Below, piece after piece: positions 52,131 through 61,578 of a stretch of DNA of 64,000 bases. Each line of letters starts with the position of its first letter. The first letter of the stretch is position 1. The notes below the pieces were generated by a model, which made no database searches, was not told the origin of the DNA, and worked only from the letters and a program-made list of their open reading frames with translations. The translations under genes were made by a program, and so were the position numbers. Source of the DNA: Dorea_A amylophila (GTDB taxonomy: Bacteria > Bacillota > Clostridia > Lachnospirales > Lachnospiraceae); NCBI RefSeq assembly GCF_025567265.1, contig NZ_JAOQJW010000003.1:123045-187044 (forward strand), written 5' to 3'.

Positions 52131-53123
52131 ATGAAAAACATACTAATGATAGCAACCGGTGGTACGATTGCATCCAAAGAGGGGGATCTTGGATTGACAC
52201 CGGCAGTGACAGGGGAAGAACTTGCAGCCAGCGTACCGGGAATCAAAGACATCTGTCATCTGGAAATACTTCAACTTATGAACATCGACAGCACCAATAT
52301 GCGTCCACGTCAATGGCTGATGATCCGTGATGCGATCATGGAAAACTATAACAACTACGATGGGTTTGTCGTTCTTCACGGAACAGACACCATGGCATAT
52401 ACTGCTGCCGCCCTGTCTTATCTGATCCAGGACAGTGTAAAGCCAATTGTACTGACCGGTTCCCAGAAACCAATGGCCAATCCTTATACCGATGCAAAGA
52501 TCAATCTGTTCCAGAGTATTCTGTATGCTGCCGACGATCTTTCCTGCAATGTCTGCATTGTATTTAACGGAAAAGTTGTTGCCGGAACCCGCGGACGTAA
52601 GCAGCGCACCAGAAGTTTTGATGCATTTGACAGTATGAACTTCCCTGAACTTGCCATTATCCGTGACAGCCGCATCATCCGTTACTATACGGAAGAACGT
52701 CCCGCTCCTCAGGATCTGAAATCTTACGCAAGTCTTAATGACCGTGTCTTTGTGCTGAAGCTGACACCGGAAGTCAAAGCTGAGATTTTTGATCTGCTGA
52801 GTGGTCACTATGATGCTATCATCCTGGAAACCTTTGGTATCGGCGGCATCCCGGAATATGATGATTCCTTTGAAAAAGCGATCTTCTCCTGGGTAGATTC
52901 CGGCAAGACAATCGCTGTCACCACACAGGTGCCGGAAGAAGGCTGTGATCTTGGCGTATATCAGGTTGGAAAAAAATTCAGTAATCATAAAGGAATCCTG
53001 CAGTCCGATGATATGACAACAGAATCCATCGTTGCAAAACTGATGTGGATTCTTGGTCAGACGGATAAACAGGATGAGATTGCGCGGTTATTTTATCGCG
53101 AGATCAATCACGACAGAGTCTGA
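52131..53123 (+). CDS. ansA: type I L-asparaginase
   Basis: 330 residues. First catalytic Thr in MIATGGTIASKEGD (residue 12), second in VLHGTDTMAYTA near 86, Lys in GSQKPM near 113. No signal peptide, so cytosolic type I. Releases ammonia from asparagine. Length matches the family. No neighbour shares its operon; the following 660 bp are the palindromic, gap-containing region. Confidence 0.95.
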   Translation: MKNILMIATGGTIASKEGDLGLTPAVTGEELAASVPGIKDICHLEILQLMNIDSTNMRPRQWLMIRDAIMENYNNYDGFVVLHGTDTMAYTAAALSYLIQDSVKPIVLTGSQKPMANPYTDAKINLFQSILYAADDLSCNVCIVFNGKVVAGTRGRKQRTRSFDAFDSMNFPELAIIRDSRIIRYYTEERPAPQDLKSYASLNDRVFVLKLTPEVKAEIFDLLSGHYDAIILETFGIGGIPEYDDSFEKAIFSWVDSGKTIAVTTQVPEEGCDLGVYQVGKKFSNHKGILQSDDMTTESIVAKLMWILGQTDKQDEIARLFYREINHDRV

Positions 53124-53192
53124 GTTGATTTGGAACTTAATTTATTAACGGGGAAGCGGCCTCTCAGTCCTTGAAGGAAACAATAGATAAGG

Positions 53193-53740
53193 CTTCTTGT
53201 TCAGGTTCCATACCATAAGAAACACTAAGAGAGTCAGAATCACCTAAAAGCAAAGGAACTACGCTCAAACTCGGCGTTCGCCTCAAACACGTTCGCTTCG
53301 TTCCTTTAACGGTGCTTCTGACTCTCTAANNNNNNNNNNNNNNNNNNNNNNNNNNNNNNNNNNNNNNNNNNNNNNNNNNNNNNNNNNNNNNNNNNNNNNN
53401 NNNNNNNNNNNNNNNNNNNNNNNNNNNNNNNNNNNNNNNNNNNNNNNNNNNNNNNNNNNNNNNNNNNNNNNNNNNNNNNNNNNNNNNNNNNNNNNNNNNN
53501 NNNNNNNNNTAAGGCATTTGATACACACGGAATAAAACTTGGAAAGGCGTTCCAGTGAATGTGAAAGAGGCGTTGGTAATTCTTAAGGGGTAAAATTCTG
53601 CGTTAGGTTTTCAAAATTTGACTGTCTGAGGCGTATGCCGAGTTTCAAATTTTGAAAGCCTGCTTTTAGCAGAATTTTGCCCCTTTAGAATTGACCCGCC
53701 GATGGAACCTGAACAGGAACGCCTTTCCAAGCTTTATTCC
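53193..53740. repeat. nested inverted-repeat element containing an assembly gap
   Basis: Outer arms: TTGTTCAGGTTCCAT (53195-53209) and ATGGAACCTGAACA (53701-53714). Inside, left of the gap, AGAGAGTCAGAA...TTCTGACTCTCT (53228-53327) encloses AAAGGAAC...GTTCCTTT. Right of the gap, AATAAAaCTTGGAAAGGC at 53530 pairs with 53723-53740, enclosing GGGGtAAAATTCTGC...GCAGAATTTTgCCCC, enclosing TTTTCAAAATTTGA...TCAAATTTTGAAA. No coding frame is convincing. Could be a MITE-like unit, a structured RNA locus, or repeats brought together by assembly. Confidence 0.7.
53330..53509. other. assembly gap (180 N)
   Basis: 180 unknown bases. The true length is unknown; two palindrome arms meet the gap, which probably explains why assembly failed. 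Any frame crossing it is meaningless. Confidence 0.98.
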
Positions 53741-53784
53741 GGTTCGGGTATCCACAGCCTTCCTGAATTAAATCCCAAGTAAAT

Positions 53785-54042
53785 CTATGCATCGAAGTCT
53801 ACTTCAAATGTACCTTCCGGTGTCTTCATCGTCAGAACTCCCAGATTAAAATCCTCATCCCGAATCGTAATATGATACTCAAATACCACATCTTCTTCAA
53901 ATTTTGACAATAATAAATACGTCCCGTTTTCTTTTCCATCGATCTGATCACAGATATCATCATATACATCTGCCCCCGAGATTGGTCTCGAATATCCGGA
54001 TGCCTTTATTTTTTTTTCAATCAATTCATATAATTCATTCAT
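53785..54042 (-). CDS. small hypothetical protein, acidic
   Basis: 85 residues, ATG behind AAAGGAG. Helix (NELYELIEKKIKASGY) then several strands (TYLLLSKFEEDVVFEYHITI, NLGVLTMKTPEGTFEVDF); a compact alpha/beta protein widespread in appearance among Lachnospiraceae but not assigned. Directly behind the MATE gene on the same strand, 70 bp spacer. Confidence 0.65.
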   Translation of the reverse strand: MNELYELIEKKIKASGYSRPISGADVYDDICDQIDGKENGTYLLLSKFEEDVVFEYHITIRDEDFNLGVLTMKTPEGTFEVDFDA

Positions 54043-54112
54043 TTTCTTTCTCCTTTAATCTTCCTGATTATTATTTGTTTTGATCTCATACTCTATTGAT
54101 TCATAATAATGG

Positions 54113-55468
54113 TTAAATCACCTTATACCTTAACCATCTTCTGCTATGGAATCTCCATGTAAATATTACTGCACGCACTGTCCAGTCGGCAAACATACCG
54201 ATCCAGACGCCCATCGTTCCAAATCCCAGAAATCGGATCAGTATCACGCACAGACAAAATCGGCACAGCCACATGACCAGACACGACGTGATCATAGAAA
54301 ATTTTACGTCTCCCGCCGCACGAAGTCCGTATGCCGGAACAAATGCCAGCGTCCATACAATCGGCTTCACAAGCGTAATCCAGGTTACCATATGGAAACA
54401 CATCTTTGCACTTGCAGGCTCCATGCCGCCAAGAACTGTCACAGGCCTGGTCAATGCTAATACCAGCAGGCAGCTTACAATGATTGCCACTTCTGCGATC
54501 ACACTTAATTTTTTTATGTAATAGACCGCCTCATCTTTTCTGTCCGCTCCCATACACTGACCTACAATTGTCATCAACCCTACACCAATTCCGATTGCCG
54601 CCATTCCATTCAGATTCTCCAGAATATTTGTCATTGCCTGTGCTGCGATTGCTGTTGTACCTAATGTTGATACGGTAGACTGTATCGCCAGTTTCCCAAG
54701 CTGGAACATACTGTTTTCCACACCGGACGGAATTCCGATTCCGAGTATTCTCCGGATCATTGCCCAGTCCGGACGGATTTTCAGGTAATCTCTTACCACG
54801 ATTGGCTGCCGGTCTTTTCTTAATTGAATCAATACTACCACTGCACAGAATATACGGGAAACCAGTGTAGAGATTGCCGCACCCGCAACTCCCATATGGA
54901 AAATCCAGATCATAATTGCATTTCCAACAATATTCATCGCATTCGATATCATGGAAATGAGCATTGGACCCTTCGTATTCTCCTGCGCGCGAAAAATGGA
55001 TGCCGCCGAATCATATGCCGCTATGAACGGAAATGAAATAGCTGTATAAAAGAAATATGTCTCTGAGGCTCTCATAACGTCAGCTTCTACTGAACCAAAA
55101 ATCAGGCGCAAAAGCGGTTTCTTAAATCCCAGACATAACACACTGACTGCAATCGAGATGGCCGTGATGATGAATAACACCTGCCTTGCAGATTCATTCG
55201 CCATCTTTTTATTCTGTTGTCCGATATACTGTGAACAGACAATTGCTCCTCCTGCTGCCAGTGCCGAAAATGCCTGTATCACAAGAATATTGATAGAGTC
55301 CACCAGCGATACTGCCGAGATAGCTGCAGATCCAATATTACTTACCATCATCGTATCTGCCGTTCCCATAATTGAATTCAATAACTGTTCCAGAACGACC
55401 GGTATCAGAATACCGGCGATCATTTTATTTGAAAACATATGCTGTTGTTTCACTTTTTCTGTCATCAC
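54113..55468 (-). CDS. MATE-family multidrug/cation exporter
   Basis: 451 residues, twelve membrane helices, with MATE phrases PVVLEQLLNSIMGTADTMMV near 18-37 and the second-half repeat GIPSGVENSMFQLGKL near 245. Likely sodium- or proton-coupled export of a small molecule. Its start overlaps the stop of the cysteine-desulfidase-like gene by 4 bp (ATGA), so the two are translated together, which hints at a shared substrate area such as sulfur amino acids. Confidence 0.92.
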   Translation of the reverse strand: MMTEKVKQQHMFSNKMIAGILIPVVLEQLLNSIMGTADTMMVSNIGSAAISAVSLVDSINILVIQAFSALAAGGAIVCSQYIGQQNKKMANESARQVLFIITAISIAVSVLCLGFKKPLLRLIFGSVEADVMRASETYFFYTAISFPFIAAYDSAASIFRAQENTKGPMLISMISNAMNIVGNAIMIWIFHMGVAGAAISTLVSRIFCAVVVLIQLRKDRQPIVVRDYLKIRPDWAMIRRILGIGIPSGVENSMFQLGKLAIQSTVSTLGTTAIAAQAMTNILENLNGMAAIGIGVGLMTIVGQCMGADRKDEAVYYIKKLSVIAEVAIIVSCLLVLALTRPVTVLGGMEPASAKMCFHMVTWITLVKPIVWTLAFVPAYGLRAAGDVKFSMITSCLVMWLCRFCLCVILIRFLGFGTMGVWIGMFADWTVRAVIFTWRFHSRRWLRYKVI

Positions 55469-56754
55469 TTTTTCTGCTCCATAATATGAATGATTTCTTT
55501 ATCCGTCTGCGCCATCCCCTGATTACCGATCTGTGCCATATGACGGATACAGTCTTCCGGTGTCTCTGCACAGATACCGTCACTCACACGAAGCGGCGCA
55601 TCATGAACAGCCGTCAGCGCACAAAGCAGGGCTGCTGATGATCCTGTTGCAACCTTCATTGCACAGCCGACCTTTCCGCCGTCACAGATCATTCCCGTTA
55701 CCGTCCCGGACATATTTCGCACCGCATACCCAAGCTGTTCGTCACTGCCTCCCAGCAGGTAAGCAATTCCTACGGATGCAGCCGTTGATGATGCCATGAC
55801 ACAGGAGCACATCGGTGACAGCTTTCCTATATAAGCATTGATATAACGGTTCACCAGGTGAGCAATTGCAAGCGCACGCACCTTTTTCTCCATTGACACT
55901 TCCAATGCATCTGCTGCTTCACTGACCGGCAGGATCACTACCAGACCTTTTGTTCCCGCACCGGAACTGCTCATCGTCGGCAGCGGACAGCCGTCCAGAC
56001 GGCTCTCGGCTGCCGAACTTACTTTCAGCATAATTCTGGTCAGCAGATCATTCTTCAACACCTCTGAACCTTTTTCACTCCGAAGCGTATCTGCAATTCC
56101 TACTCCGACTTTCTTATCTTCGGAATAAGCTGCCAGTCTTTCATTCATTTCCACTCCATCCATCAGGAAATGTAATTCTTCCTCTGAAGCTGTATCTGCA
56201 ACCTGGCGGATCTGTGCAATTGTCATCTGTTTCAACGCCTCAATCAGAGCATTATCTGATGCCTGTCCGTTTTCCTGATTTTTTTCATATATAATCTTTC
56301 CATTTTTCTCCAGATATACAAGATTCGTATGTGTTCCTCTGATGACCGATGTGATCATATCTGCTTCTGTCTTGATCTTACATTTCACATACAATCCCTG
56401 CTCCTGCTCTTTCATCTTCACGGATACAGCAGCCATACCGCACAGTTCTTTCATCTGTTCCAGAATTTCCGGTGTGATATCTTCCAGAAGTTCCAGCCCT
56501 TTTTCCGGATTCTTAAGATATGCTCCCAGTGCTGCTGCATATGGAAGTCCTACATAATCACAGCCTGGGATTCCTGCCGACATTCCATTTTTATAGATTC
56601 CTGCATTTACTTCCACTTCTATCGAGCGGATCTTATTTTCCGTCATTTTCCCTGCATTTGCTGCGCACAGTGCTACACATACCGGTTCCGTGCAGCCAAG
56701 TGCCGGAACTACGTCATTCTTTAAAAGTGTAATCATTTCTTCTTTTTTTAACAT
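55465..56754 (-). CDS. CyuA/UPF0597-type L-cysteine desulfidase or serine dehydratase-like enzyme
   Basis: 429 residues, usual length. Cys ligands of the [4Fe-4S] site are in place: ALGCTEPV (Cys21), SPMCSCVMAS near 315 and MICDGGKVGCAMK near 355. Ser/Gly loop SSSGAGTKG near 265. Members degrade cysteine to pyruvate, ammonia and sulfide or deaminate related amino acids. Linked by overlap to MATE and 18 bp behind the ketopantoate-reductase-like gene. Confidence 0.88.
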   Translation of the reverse strand: MLKKEEMITLLKNDVVPALGCTEPVCVALCAANAGKMTENKIRSIEVEVNAGIYKNGMSAGIPGCDYVGLPYAAALGAYLKNPEKGLELLEDITPEILEQMKELCGMAAVSVKMKEQEQGLYVKCKIKTEADMITSVIRGTHTNLVYLEKNGKIIYEKNQENGQASDNALIEALKQMTIAQIRQVADTASEEELHFLMDGVEMNERLAAYSEDKKVGVGIADTLRSEKGSEVLKNDLLTRIMLKVSSAAESRLDGCPLPTMSSSGAGTKGLVVILPVSEAADALEVSMEKKVRALAIAHLVNRYINAYIGKLSPMCSCVMASSTAASVGIAYLLGGSDEQLGYAVRNMSGTVTGMICDGGKVGCAMKVATGSSAALLCALTAVHDAPLRVSDGICAETPEDCIRHMAQIGNQGMAQTDKEIIHIMEQKK

Positions 56755-56772
56755 ATCTCTTCCCCAAACTTT

Positions 56773-57729
56773 TTATTTCGACCAGGTTGGTTCTTCCTCT
56801 CCTGTATAGGCAAATCTGCCGTCATTCTTTTCTTCCAGTGCTTTGATCATATGATAGGTATATTCATTATATGGTGTTGGAATCCCCAGTTCTTTTCCCA
56901 TACGCATCAGCGCTCCGGAAAACATATCGATCTCCGTATGACGTTCTGCATCCAGATCCTGTAATGTGGAATAACGGGCCTTTGGCGGAACCGCACTTCC
57001 CCGTCCGGACATTCTGTCCGCTTTACTGATGTCAATTCCTTTCGCTTCTGCAATTGCTTCCAGTTCTTTTTTCAAACCATTCTGAATTGCTTTCATATGT
57101 TCACTGTCCCGGTAACAGCCAACACCTGCTCCCAGGATTGCCTGTGGCAGATTATTGCAGACATTCAGACGGAATTTACACCATACTTCTTCTATTGCAT
57201 ATTCCGTTGAGCGGTAATGGATTCCCGTACCGGCAAACAGTTCTTTCACCGCCTTTACCCTTTCACTTTCGTATGGGGCTTCATATTCACCGAAGATGAT
57301 CCCAAGTGTTGTCTCCGGATCGAAATGATATCCGTCCGCTTCTCTGTGCGACGCTACTTTAATCACAGCCGGAAGAATGTGTGACTTTCCAATCTGTTCT
57401 GCGATGATCTCTTCGCTGTCCACGCCATTCATCAGGCTCATTACACTGGTATCTTTTCCAACTATTTTTCGGATGCTTTCCAATGCTCCCGGTAATGCAC
57501 CATATTTTAACGAAACGATCAGGAAATCCACATTTTCTGCTTCCTCTGGTGTCCACACCTCCGGATGATAGACCTTTCCGTTGATCGCACAGCCCTGACG
57601 GCTCAGTCTTTCCTTTCTCTCTCCTTCGGCGATCACACCAAGCTTTATATCTTCACGGTCCGCAAGTCCCCAGATCACATAGGAACCTACCGCACCTGCA
57701 CCTAATACTGCAACTGATGTTATCTTCAT
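56773..57729 (-). CDS. ketopantoate reductase-family 2-oxo-acid reductase
   Basis: 318 residues. Rossmann start VAVLGAGAVGSYVIW (residues 6-20), family phrases IVSLKYGALPGAL, KFRLNVCNNLPQAILG (catalytic Lys and Asn) and SMxQDL-like equivalent KARYSTLQDLDAERHTEID. Could be PanE, but its company with a cysteine-degrading enzyme and exporter suggests reduction of another 2-oxo acid. First gene of the three-gene group. Confidence 0.9.
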   Translation of the reverse strand: MKITSVAVLGAGAVGSYVIWGLADREDIKLGVIAEGERKERLSRQGCAINGKVYHPEVWTPEEAENVDFLIVSLKYGALPGALESIRKIVGKDTSVMSLMNGVDSEEIIAEQIGKSHILPAVIKVASHREADGYHFDPETTLGIIFGEYEAPYESERVKAVKELFAGTGIHYRSTEYAIEEVWCKFRLNVCNNLPQAILGAGVGCYRDSEHMKAIQNGLKKELEAIAEAKGIDISKADRMSGRGSAVPPKARYSTLQDLDAERHTEIDMFSGALMRMGKELGIPTPYNEYTYHMIKALEEKNDGRFAYTGEEEPTWSK

Positions 57730-57854
57730 GATTCTTGTCCTTTCATGTTCTGTCTCTGTTAATCCTCAGAATCGACCGCCAGCAACTTCTCTTGCATACT
57801 TTTGTATCTACATGACCTGCCACTGGCAGCTCCTTACGAACACATGGCGATACC

Positions 57855-57894
57855 CAAAAAATGGCTGCAATCAGTTCCCTGACTGCAACCATTT
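57855..57894 (-). terminator. intrinsic terminator behind the VOC gene
   Basis: AATGGtTGCAgTCA and its partner (two mismatches) form a 14-bp stem followed on the minus strand by TTTTTTGGG. The rest of 57730-57980 holds no gene. Confidence 0.75.
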
Positions 57895-57980
57895 TATCAC
57901 ATTTTTTATACTTCGGTAGGATTATTTCAATTTTCCGTATTCTTCATCGGATACTGCCTCGCACCATTCATTGGAATTCT

Positions 57981-58343
57981 TTACATCGGTGTTCCTACTT
58001 CGATCAGATTGCCATCCGGATCATAGAAACGGACCACCTTCTGCCCCCAACTGTGTGTCATCAGCCGGTTGACATACCTAACATTCGGATACAACTTTTC
58101 AAGCTTTCTGGCAAATGCTTCGATATCCGGTTCTTCGAAATATAACTCACTGGAATGATTTTCCGGAATAATATCCTTATTCAGAACTTCTTTCCATATC
58201 TTTTCGTCCTGAAGTACCAGGCCTTCCGTTAATATCACATTGCCGTCATTGTCAAGAATTGTATTCAGTCCGAACAGGTCATGATAGAATTGTTTGGAAT
58301 GTTCGATATCTTTTACAACAATTAATATATTTTTTAATCGCAT
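57981..58343 (-). CDS. VOC-superfamily (glyoxalase/bleomycin-resistance-like) protein
   Basis: 120 residues with the paired beta-alpha-beta-beta-beta units: LKNILIVVKDIEHSKQFYHD and the end VVRFYDPDGNLIEVGTPM, the conserved DPDGNxIE metal-ligand Glu. Substrate unknown. Monocistronic, closed by the terminator at 57855-57894. Confidence 0.9.
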   Translation of the reverse strand: MRLKNILIVVKDIEHSKQFYHDLFGLNTILDNDGNVILTEGLVLQDEKIWKEVLNKDIIPENHSSELYFEEPDIEAFARKLEKLYPNVRYVNRLMTHSWGQKVVRFYDPDGNLIEVGTPM

Positions 58344-58411
58344 TTCTTTTCTCCATTATGCATTGACTTTTCCCGGATTTCATTTTCCCTGAGTTTTATT
58401 TTATCCAGACT

Positions 58412-58828
58412 TTATTTTCCCTGCTCTGCCAGATATTCTTCTGTCAAAGCTACGGCATCTGCGATACACTGTGGACAACTGCAGAGAACTTTTCCTGTCT
58501 CCACACCTTTTAACTCCCGGCAGATGCAGGAACCATTTTTCTCTTTGAATTTTTCTACTTTGCTTCGGATCTTCTTATATGTATCCCCTTTGGTTCTGGA
58601 TCCTTCTTCTGTGCCTCCCTGACTGTTATCAAGGCCGATGATCATTGCCATTCCAGACAATGCACCACACATCTCCATCACGCCCATACCCAGACCAAAA
58701 CCTTCTGCGATACGAAACATATCGTCTTCACTGATTCCGAATTCTTTGCAAAATGTACAGGCTACTGCCTGGGCGCAGTTGCATCCTCTCTGGTGTAATT
58801 CTGCTGCATGTTCTGCCTTTGTACTCAT
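58412..58828 (-). CDS. C_GCAxxG_C_C family protein
   Basis: 138 residues from the ATG behind AAAGGAGATC. Family Cys set: HQRGCNCAQAV, MEMCGALSGMAM, then ICRELKG and CSCPQCIADA. A redox-type or metal-binding protein, often near molybdo or sulfur enzymes; exact role unknown. Same strand as the symporter upstream, 42-bp spacer. Confidence 0.9.
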   Translation of the reverse strand: MSTKAEHAAELHQRGCNCAQAVACTFCKEFGISEDDMFRIAEGFGLGMGVMEMCGALSGMAMIIGLDNSQGGTEEGSRTKGDTYKKIRSKVEKFKEKNGSCICRELKGVETGKVLCSCPQCIADAVALTEEYLAEQGK

Positions 58829-58870
58829 ATTTCTCTGATCTCCTTTTTGCTTCATTTACTTCCAATATTA

Positions 58871-60268
58871 TTATTTCATAATCAGATTCAACACACCTGT
58901 TGACTGCAGGAACAGAATCACCATGATAACCGGCATAATATAACGCATCATCACATTATATAACTTTTTACGTTTGAATTTCTCGCCATTCAGTTCCATT
59001 TCCTCTGCAATCCATGACGGCTTCATGATCCAGCCGATCAAAATTGCTGATAACAGCGAAATAAACGGCATCATAAAGCTGTTACTGATGTAGTCCATGA
59101 TATCCAGAAGCTGTCCTGTACTTCCGTTTGGAAGTGCAACTTCTACATAGAAGATGCTGTATCCAAGTGCGATCACTGCTGTTGCGATAAGGTAGATCAC
59201 CGATAACACTCTGGTCGTCTTCTTACGCTCTGTGTGAAATAATTCCATACAGTTTGCAGTGATTGATTCCAGTACCGAAATGCAGGATGTCAATGCGGCA
59301 AATCCTGCCAGTACAAAGAACAGAATTCCTATCACACGTCCGACCGTTCCCATACTGTAGAATACCTTTGGCAATGATACAAACATCAGTCCCGGTCCCG
59401 CTGACATTCCATCCAAACCGGAGAATACGAATACTGCTGGGATGATCATAACACCGGCAAGGAATGCAACTCCAGTATCCATAATCTCAATCTGCGATAC
59501 TGCCTTATTCAGATTTACATCTTTCTTAACATATGAGCCATATGTAATCATAATTCCCATTGATACACTCAGAGAGAAGAACAGCTGGCTCATTGCATCC
59601 AGTGTAATCTGCAGGAAGCGGCCAACCGTAATTCCTGTCAGATCCGGTTTCATATACACCTTAAGCCCCTGCAATCCGGTACGTACTGTTCCGTCATCCA
59701 GCGTAGTCTTCAATGTAAGTGAGAAAATTGCAATTCCGATTACCATAATCAGCAGAACCGGCATGATAAATTTCGAAACTCGTTCGATTCCCTCTTCTAC
59801 ACCGTTATATACGATCAATGCTGTCAGCAGCATAAAAATCAATCCATACCACACCGACGATGGTGAAGAAATGAATGCGGTAAAGCAGTCATCTGTTACT
59901 GCCTGCTTCCCTGAGCTTTTAAGATAAATAACAATGTATCTTAAAATCCATCCGCCGATAACCGCGTAATAGGTCATGATCAACACCGGAACCAAGAATG
60001 TGATCACTCCAAGAAATTTCCATTTTTTCTTCATTGATTCATAAGCATAGATTGCACTTTTGCCTGTCTTGCGGCCAATTGCAATATCCGTAGTCAATAA
60101 CACAAATCCAACTGTCAGCACCAGTACCAGATAGATAAGCAGGAACAATCCGCCTCCATCTTTTGCCGCCAGATATGGAAAGCGCCAGAGATTTCCCACA
60201 CCGACTGCGCTTCCGGCAGCTGCAAATACAAATCCAATCTGTCCGCTAAAGCTATTTTTTTGTTTCAT
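58871..60268 (-). CDS. sodium:neurotransmitter-symporter (NSS/LeuT) family transporter
   Basis: 465 residues from the ATG behind AGAGG. About eleven or twelve membrane helices. Helix 1 has the substrate/sodium site AAAGSAVGVGNLWRFPYLAA; helix 6 FFSLSVSMGIMITYGSY. LeuT-type amino-acid uptake. Divergent from the SsuA-like lipoprotein, with a 158-bp shared promoter region. Confidence 0.94.
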   Translation of the reverse strand: MKQKNSFSGQIGFVFAAAGSAVGVGNLWRFPYLAAKDGGGLFLLIYLVLVLTVGFVLLTTDIAIGRKTGKSAIYAYESMKKKWKFLGVITFLVPVLIMTYYAVIGGWILRYIVIYLKSSGKQAVTDDCFTAFISSPSSVWYGLIFMLLTALIVYNGVEEGIERVSKFIMPVLLIMVIGIAIFSLTLKTTLDDGTVRTGLQGLKVYMKPDLTGITVGRFLQITLDAMSQLFFSLSVSMGIMITYGSYVKKDVNLNKAVSQIEIMDTGVAFLAGVMIIPAVFVFSGLDGMSAGPGLMFVSLPKVFYSMGTVGRVIGILFFVLAGFAALTSCISVLESITANCMELFHTERKKTTRVLSVIYLIATAVIALGYSIFYVEVALPNGSTGQLLDIMDYISNSFMMPFISLLSAILIGWIMKPSWIAEEMELNGEKFKRKKLYNVMMRYIMPVIMVILFLQSTGVLNLIMK

Positions 60269-60426
60269 ACTCTTTTTTCCTCTCATTTTCGTTAATACTT
60301 CAATATTTTACCATTAATTCATTTAAAATAAAACAAGAAATTTTGTAATCCATCCCCCCCCTGTCACTGATCTTTCACATCTGAATATACTATAAAGCAT
60401 AGAATATATTTCCCTGGGAGGATCTT

Positions 60427-61515
60427 ATGAAAAAGTGTATCACCGCTCTTCTTCTACTTTTTACACTATCCGTCACTTCACTTTTGGCATGCACATCCGC
60501 TGATAAACCGGAATCTGCGACAGGCAAAACTTCAAAAACTTCAAAATCTATCAATGATAAAAGGACGGATCTGATTCCTGTCACACTGAATGAAGTCGCT
60601 CATTCTATCTTCTATGCACCGATGTATGTTGCAATAGAAAAGAATTATTTTGAGAAGGAAGGGATCGACCTTTCTCTCGTGACCGGTTTTGGCGCCGACA
60701 AGACCATGACTGCTGTCCTTTCCGGAACAGCCGACATCGGATTTATGGGATCAGAAGCTTCCATTTATACTTATAATGAAGGGGCTCATGATTATGTCGT
60801 GAATTTTGCACAGCTCACTCAGCGAGCCGGAAACTTCCTAGTTGCCAAAGAGGATATTAAAAATTTTAAATGGGAAGATCTGAAAGGCAGAAAAGTTATT
60901 GGCGGGCGGAAAGGCGGCATGCCTGAAATGGTATTCGAATATATCTTAAAGCAGAATCACATTGACCCAGCCTCTGATCTTACGATTGACCAGAACATTG
61001 ATTTCGGTTCTACAGCTGCAGCCTTTGCTGAAGAAAAAGCAGACTATGACTTCACGGTAGAATTTGAACCAGGCGCAACCAACCTTGAAAAACAAGAAAA
61101 AGGATATGTTGTAGCTTCTCTCGGAACTGACAGCGGATATGTCCCATACACCGCATTCTCTGCAAAGAAAAGTTACATCTCCCAACATCCGGAAATCATT
61201 CAGGGATTTACCAATGCTTTGCAAAAAGGTATGAATTATGTGGCATCTCACACTCCGGAAGAAATTGCTCAGGTAATTGCGCCTCAGTTCAAAGAGACGA
61301 CACCGGATACCATTACAACCATCGTATCCCGTTACTATGAACAGGACACATGGAAGAAGGATCTAATCTTCCGTCAGGAAAGTTTTGATCTTCTTCAGGA
61401 TATTTTAGAAGATGCCGGAGAACTAAAAAAACGTGCTCCGTATAAGAATCTTGTAACGACAATTTATGCCGAAAAATCCGCAAAAGCAGTTAAAGATACA
61501 ACGATTTCACATTAA
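60427..61515 (+). CDS. SsuA/THI5-like ABC substrate-binding lipoprotein
   Basis: 362 residues, ATG behind GGGAGG. Lipoprotein signal with lipobox SLLACTS (Cys22). Then an NMT1/SsuA-type type-2 binding fold: FYAPMYVAIEKNYFEKEGID, FGADKTMTAVLSGTADIGFM, KGRKVIGGRKGGMPEMV. Ligand could be a sulfonate, thiamine precursor or similar. No permease or ATPase gene is adjacent, which is unusual; a strong terminator follows. Confidence 0.92.
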   Translation: MKKCITALLLLFTLSVTSLLACTSADKPESATGKTSKTSKSINDKRTDLIPVTLNEVAHSIFYAPMYVAIEKNYFEKEGIDLSLVTGFGADKTMTAVLSGTADIGFMGSEASIYTYNEGAHDYVVNFAQLTQRAGNFLVAKEDIKNFKWEDLKGRKVIGGRKGGMPEMVFEYILKQNHIDPASDLTIDQNIDFGSTAAAFAEEKADYDFTVEFEPGATNLEKQEKGYVVASLGTDSGYVPYTAFSAKKSYISQHPEIIQGFTNALQKGMNYVASHTPEEIAQVIAPQFKETTPDTITTIVSRYYEQDTWKKDLIFRQESFDLLQDILEDAGELKKRAPYKNLVTTIYAEKSAKAVKDTTISH

Positions 61516-61520
61516 TCACA

Positions 61521-61565
61521 AAAATAATGTTGCAACCATTTCTTTGGTTTGCAACATTATTTTTG
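61521..61565. terminator. bidirectional terminator between the binding protein and carD
   Basis: AAAATAATGTTGCAA and TTGCAACATTATTTT form a perfect 15-bp stem, extended by ACC/GGT-like pairs in the loop, with T-runs for both strands. Confidence 0.92.
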
Positions 61566-61578
61566 ACTCTGTCTTCTC

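Noticed and set aside
52143..52988. 281-residue frame antisense to asparaginase
   Set aside because: No ribosome site or family features; a shadow of the strongly coding plus strand.
53283..53528. Open frames running through the N gap
   Set aside because: They exist only because unknown bases contain no stop codons.
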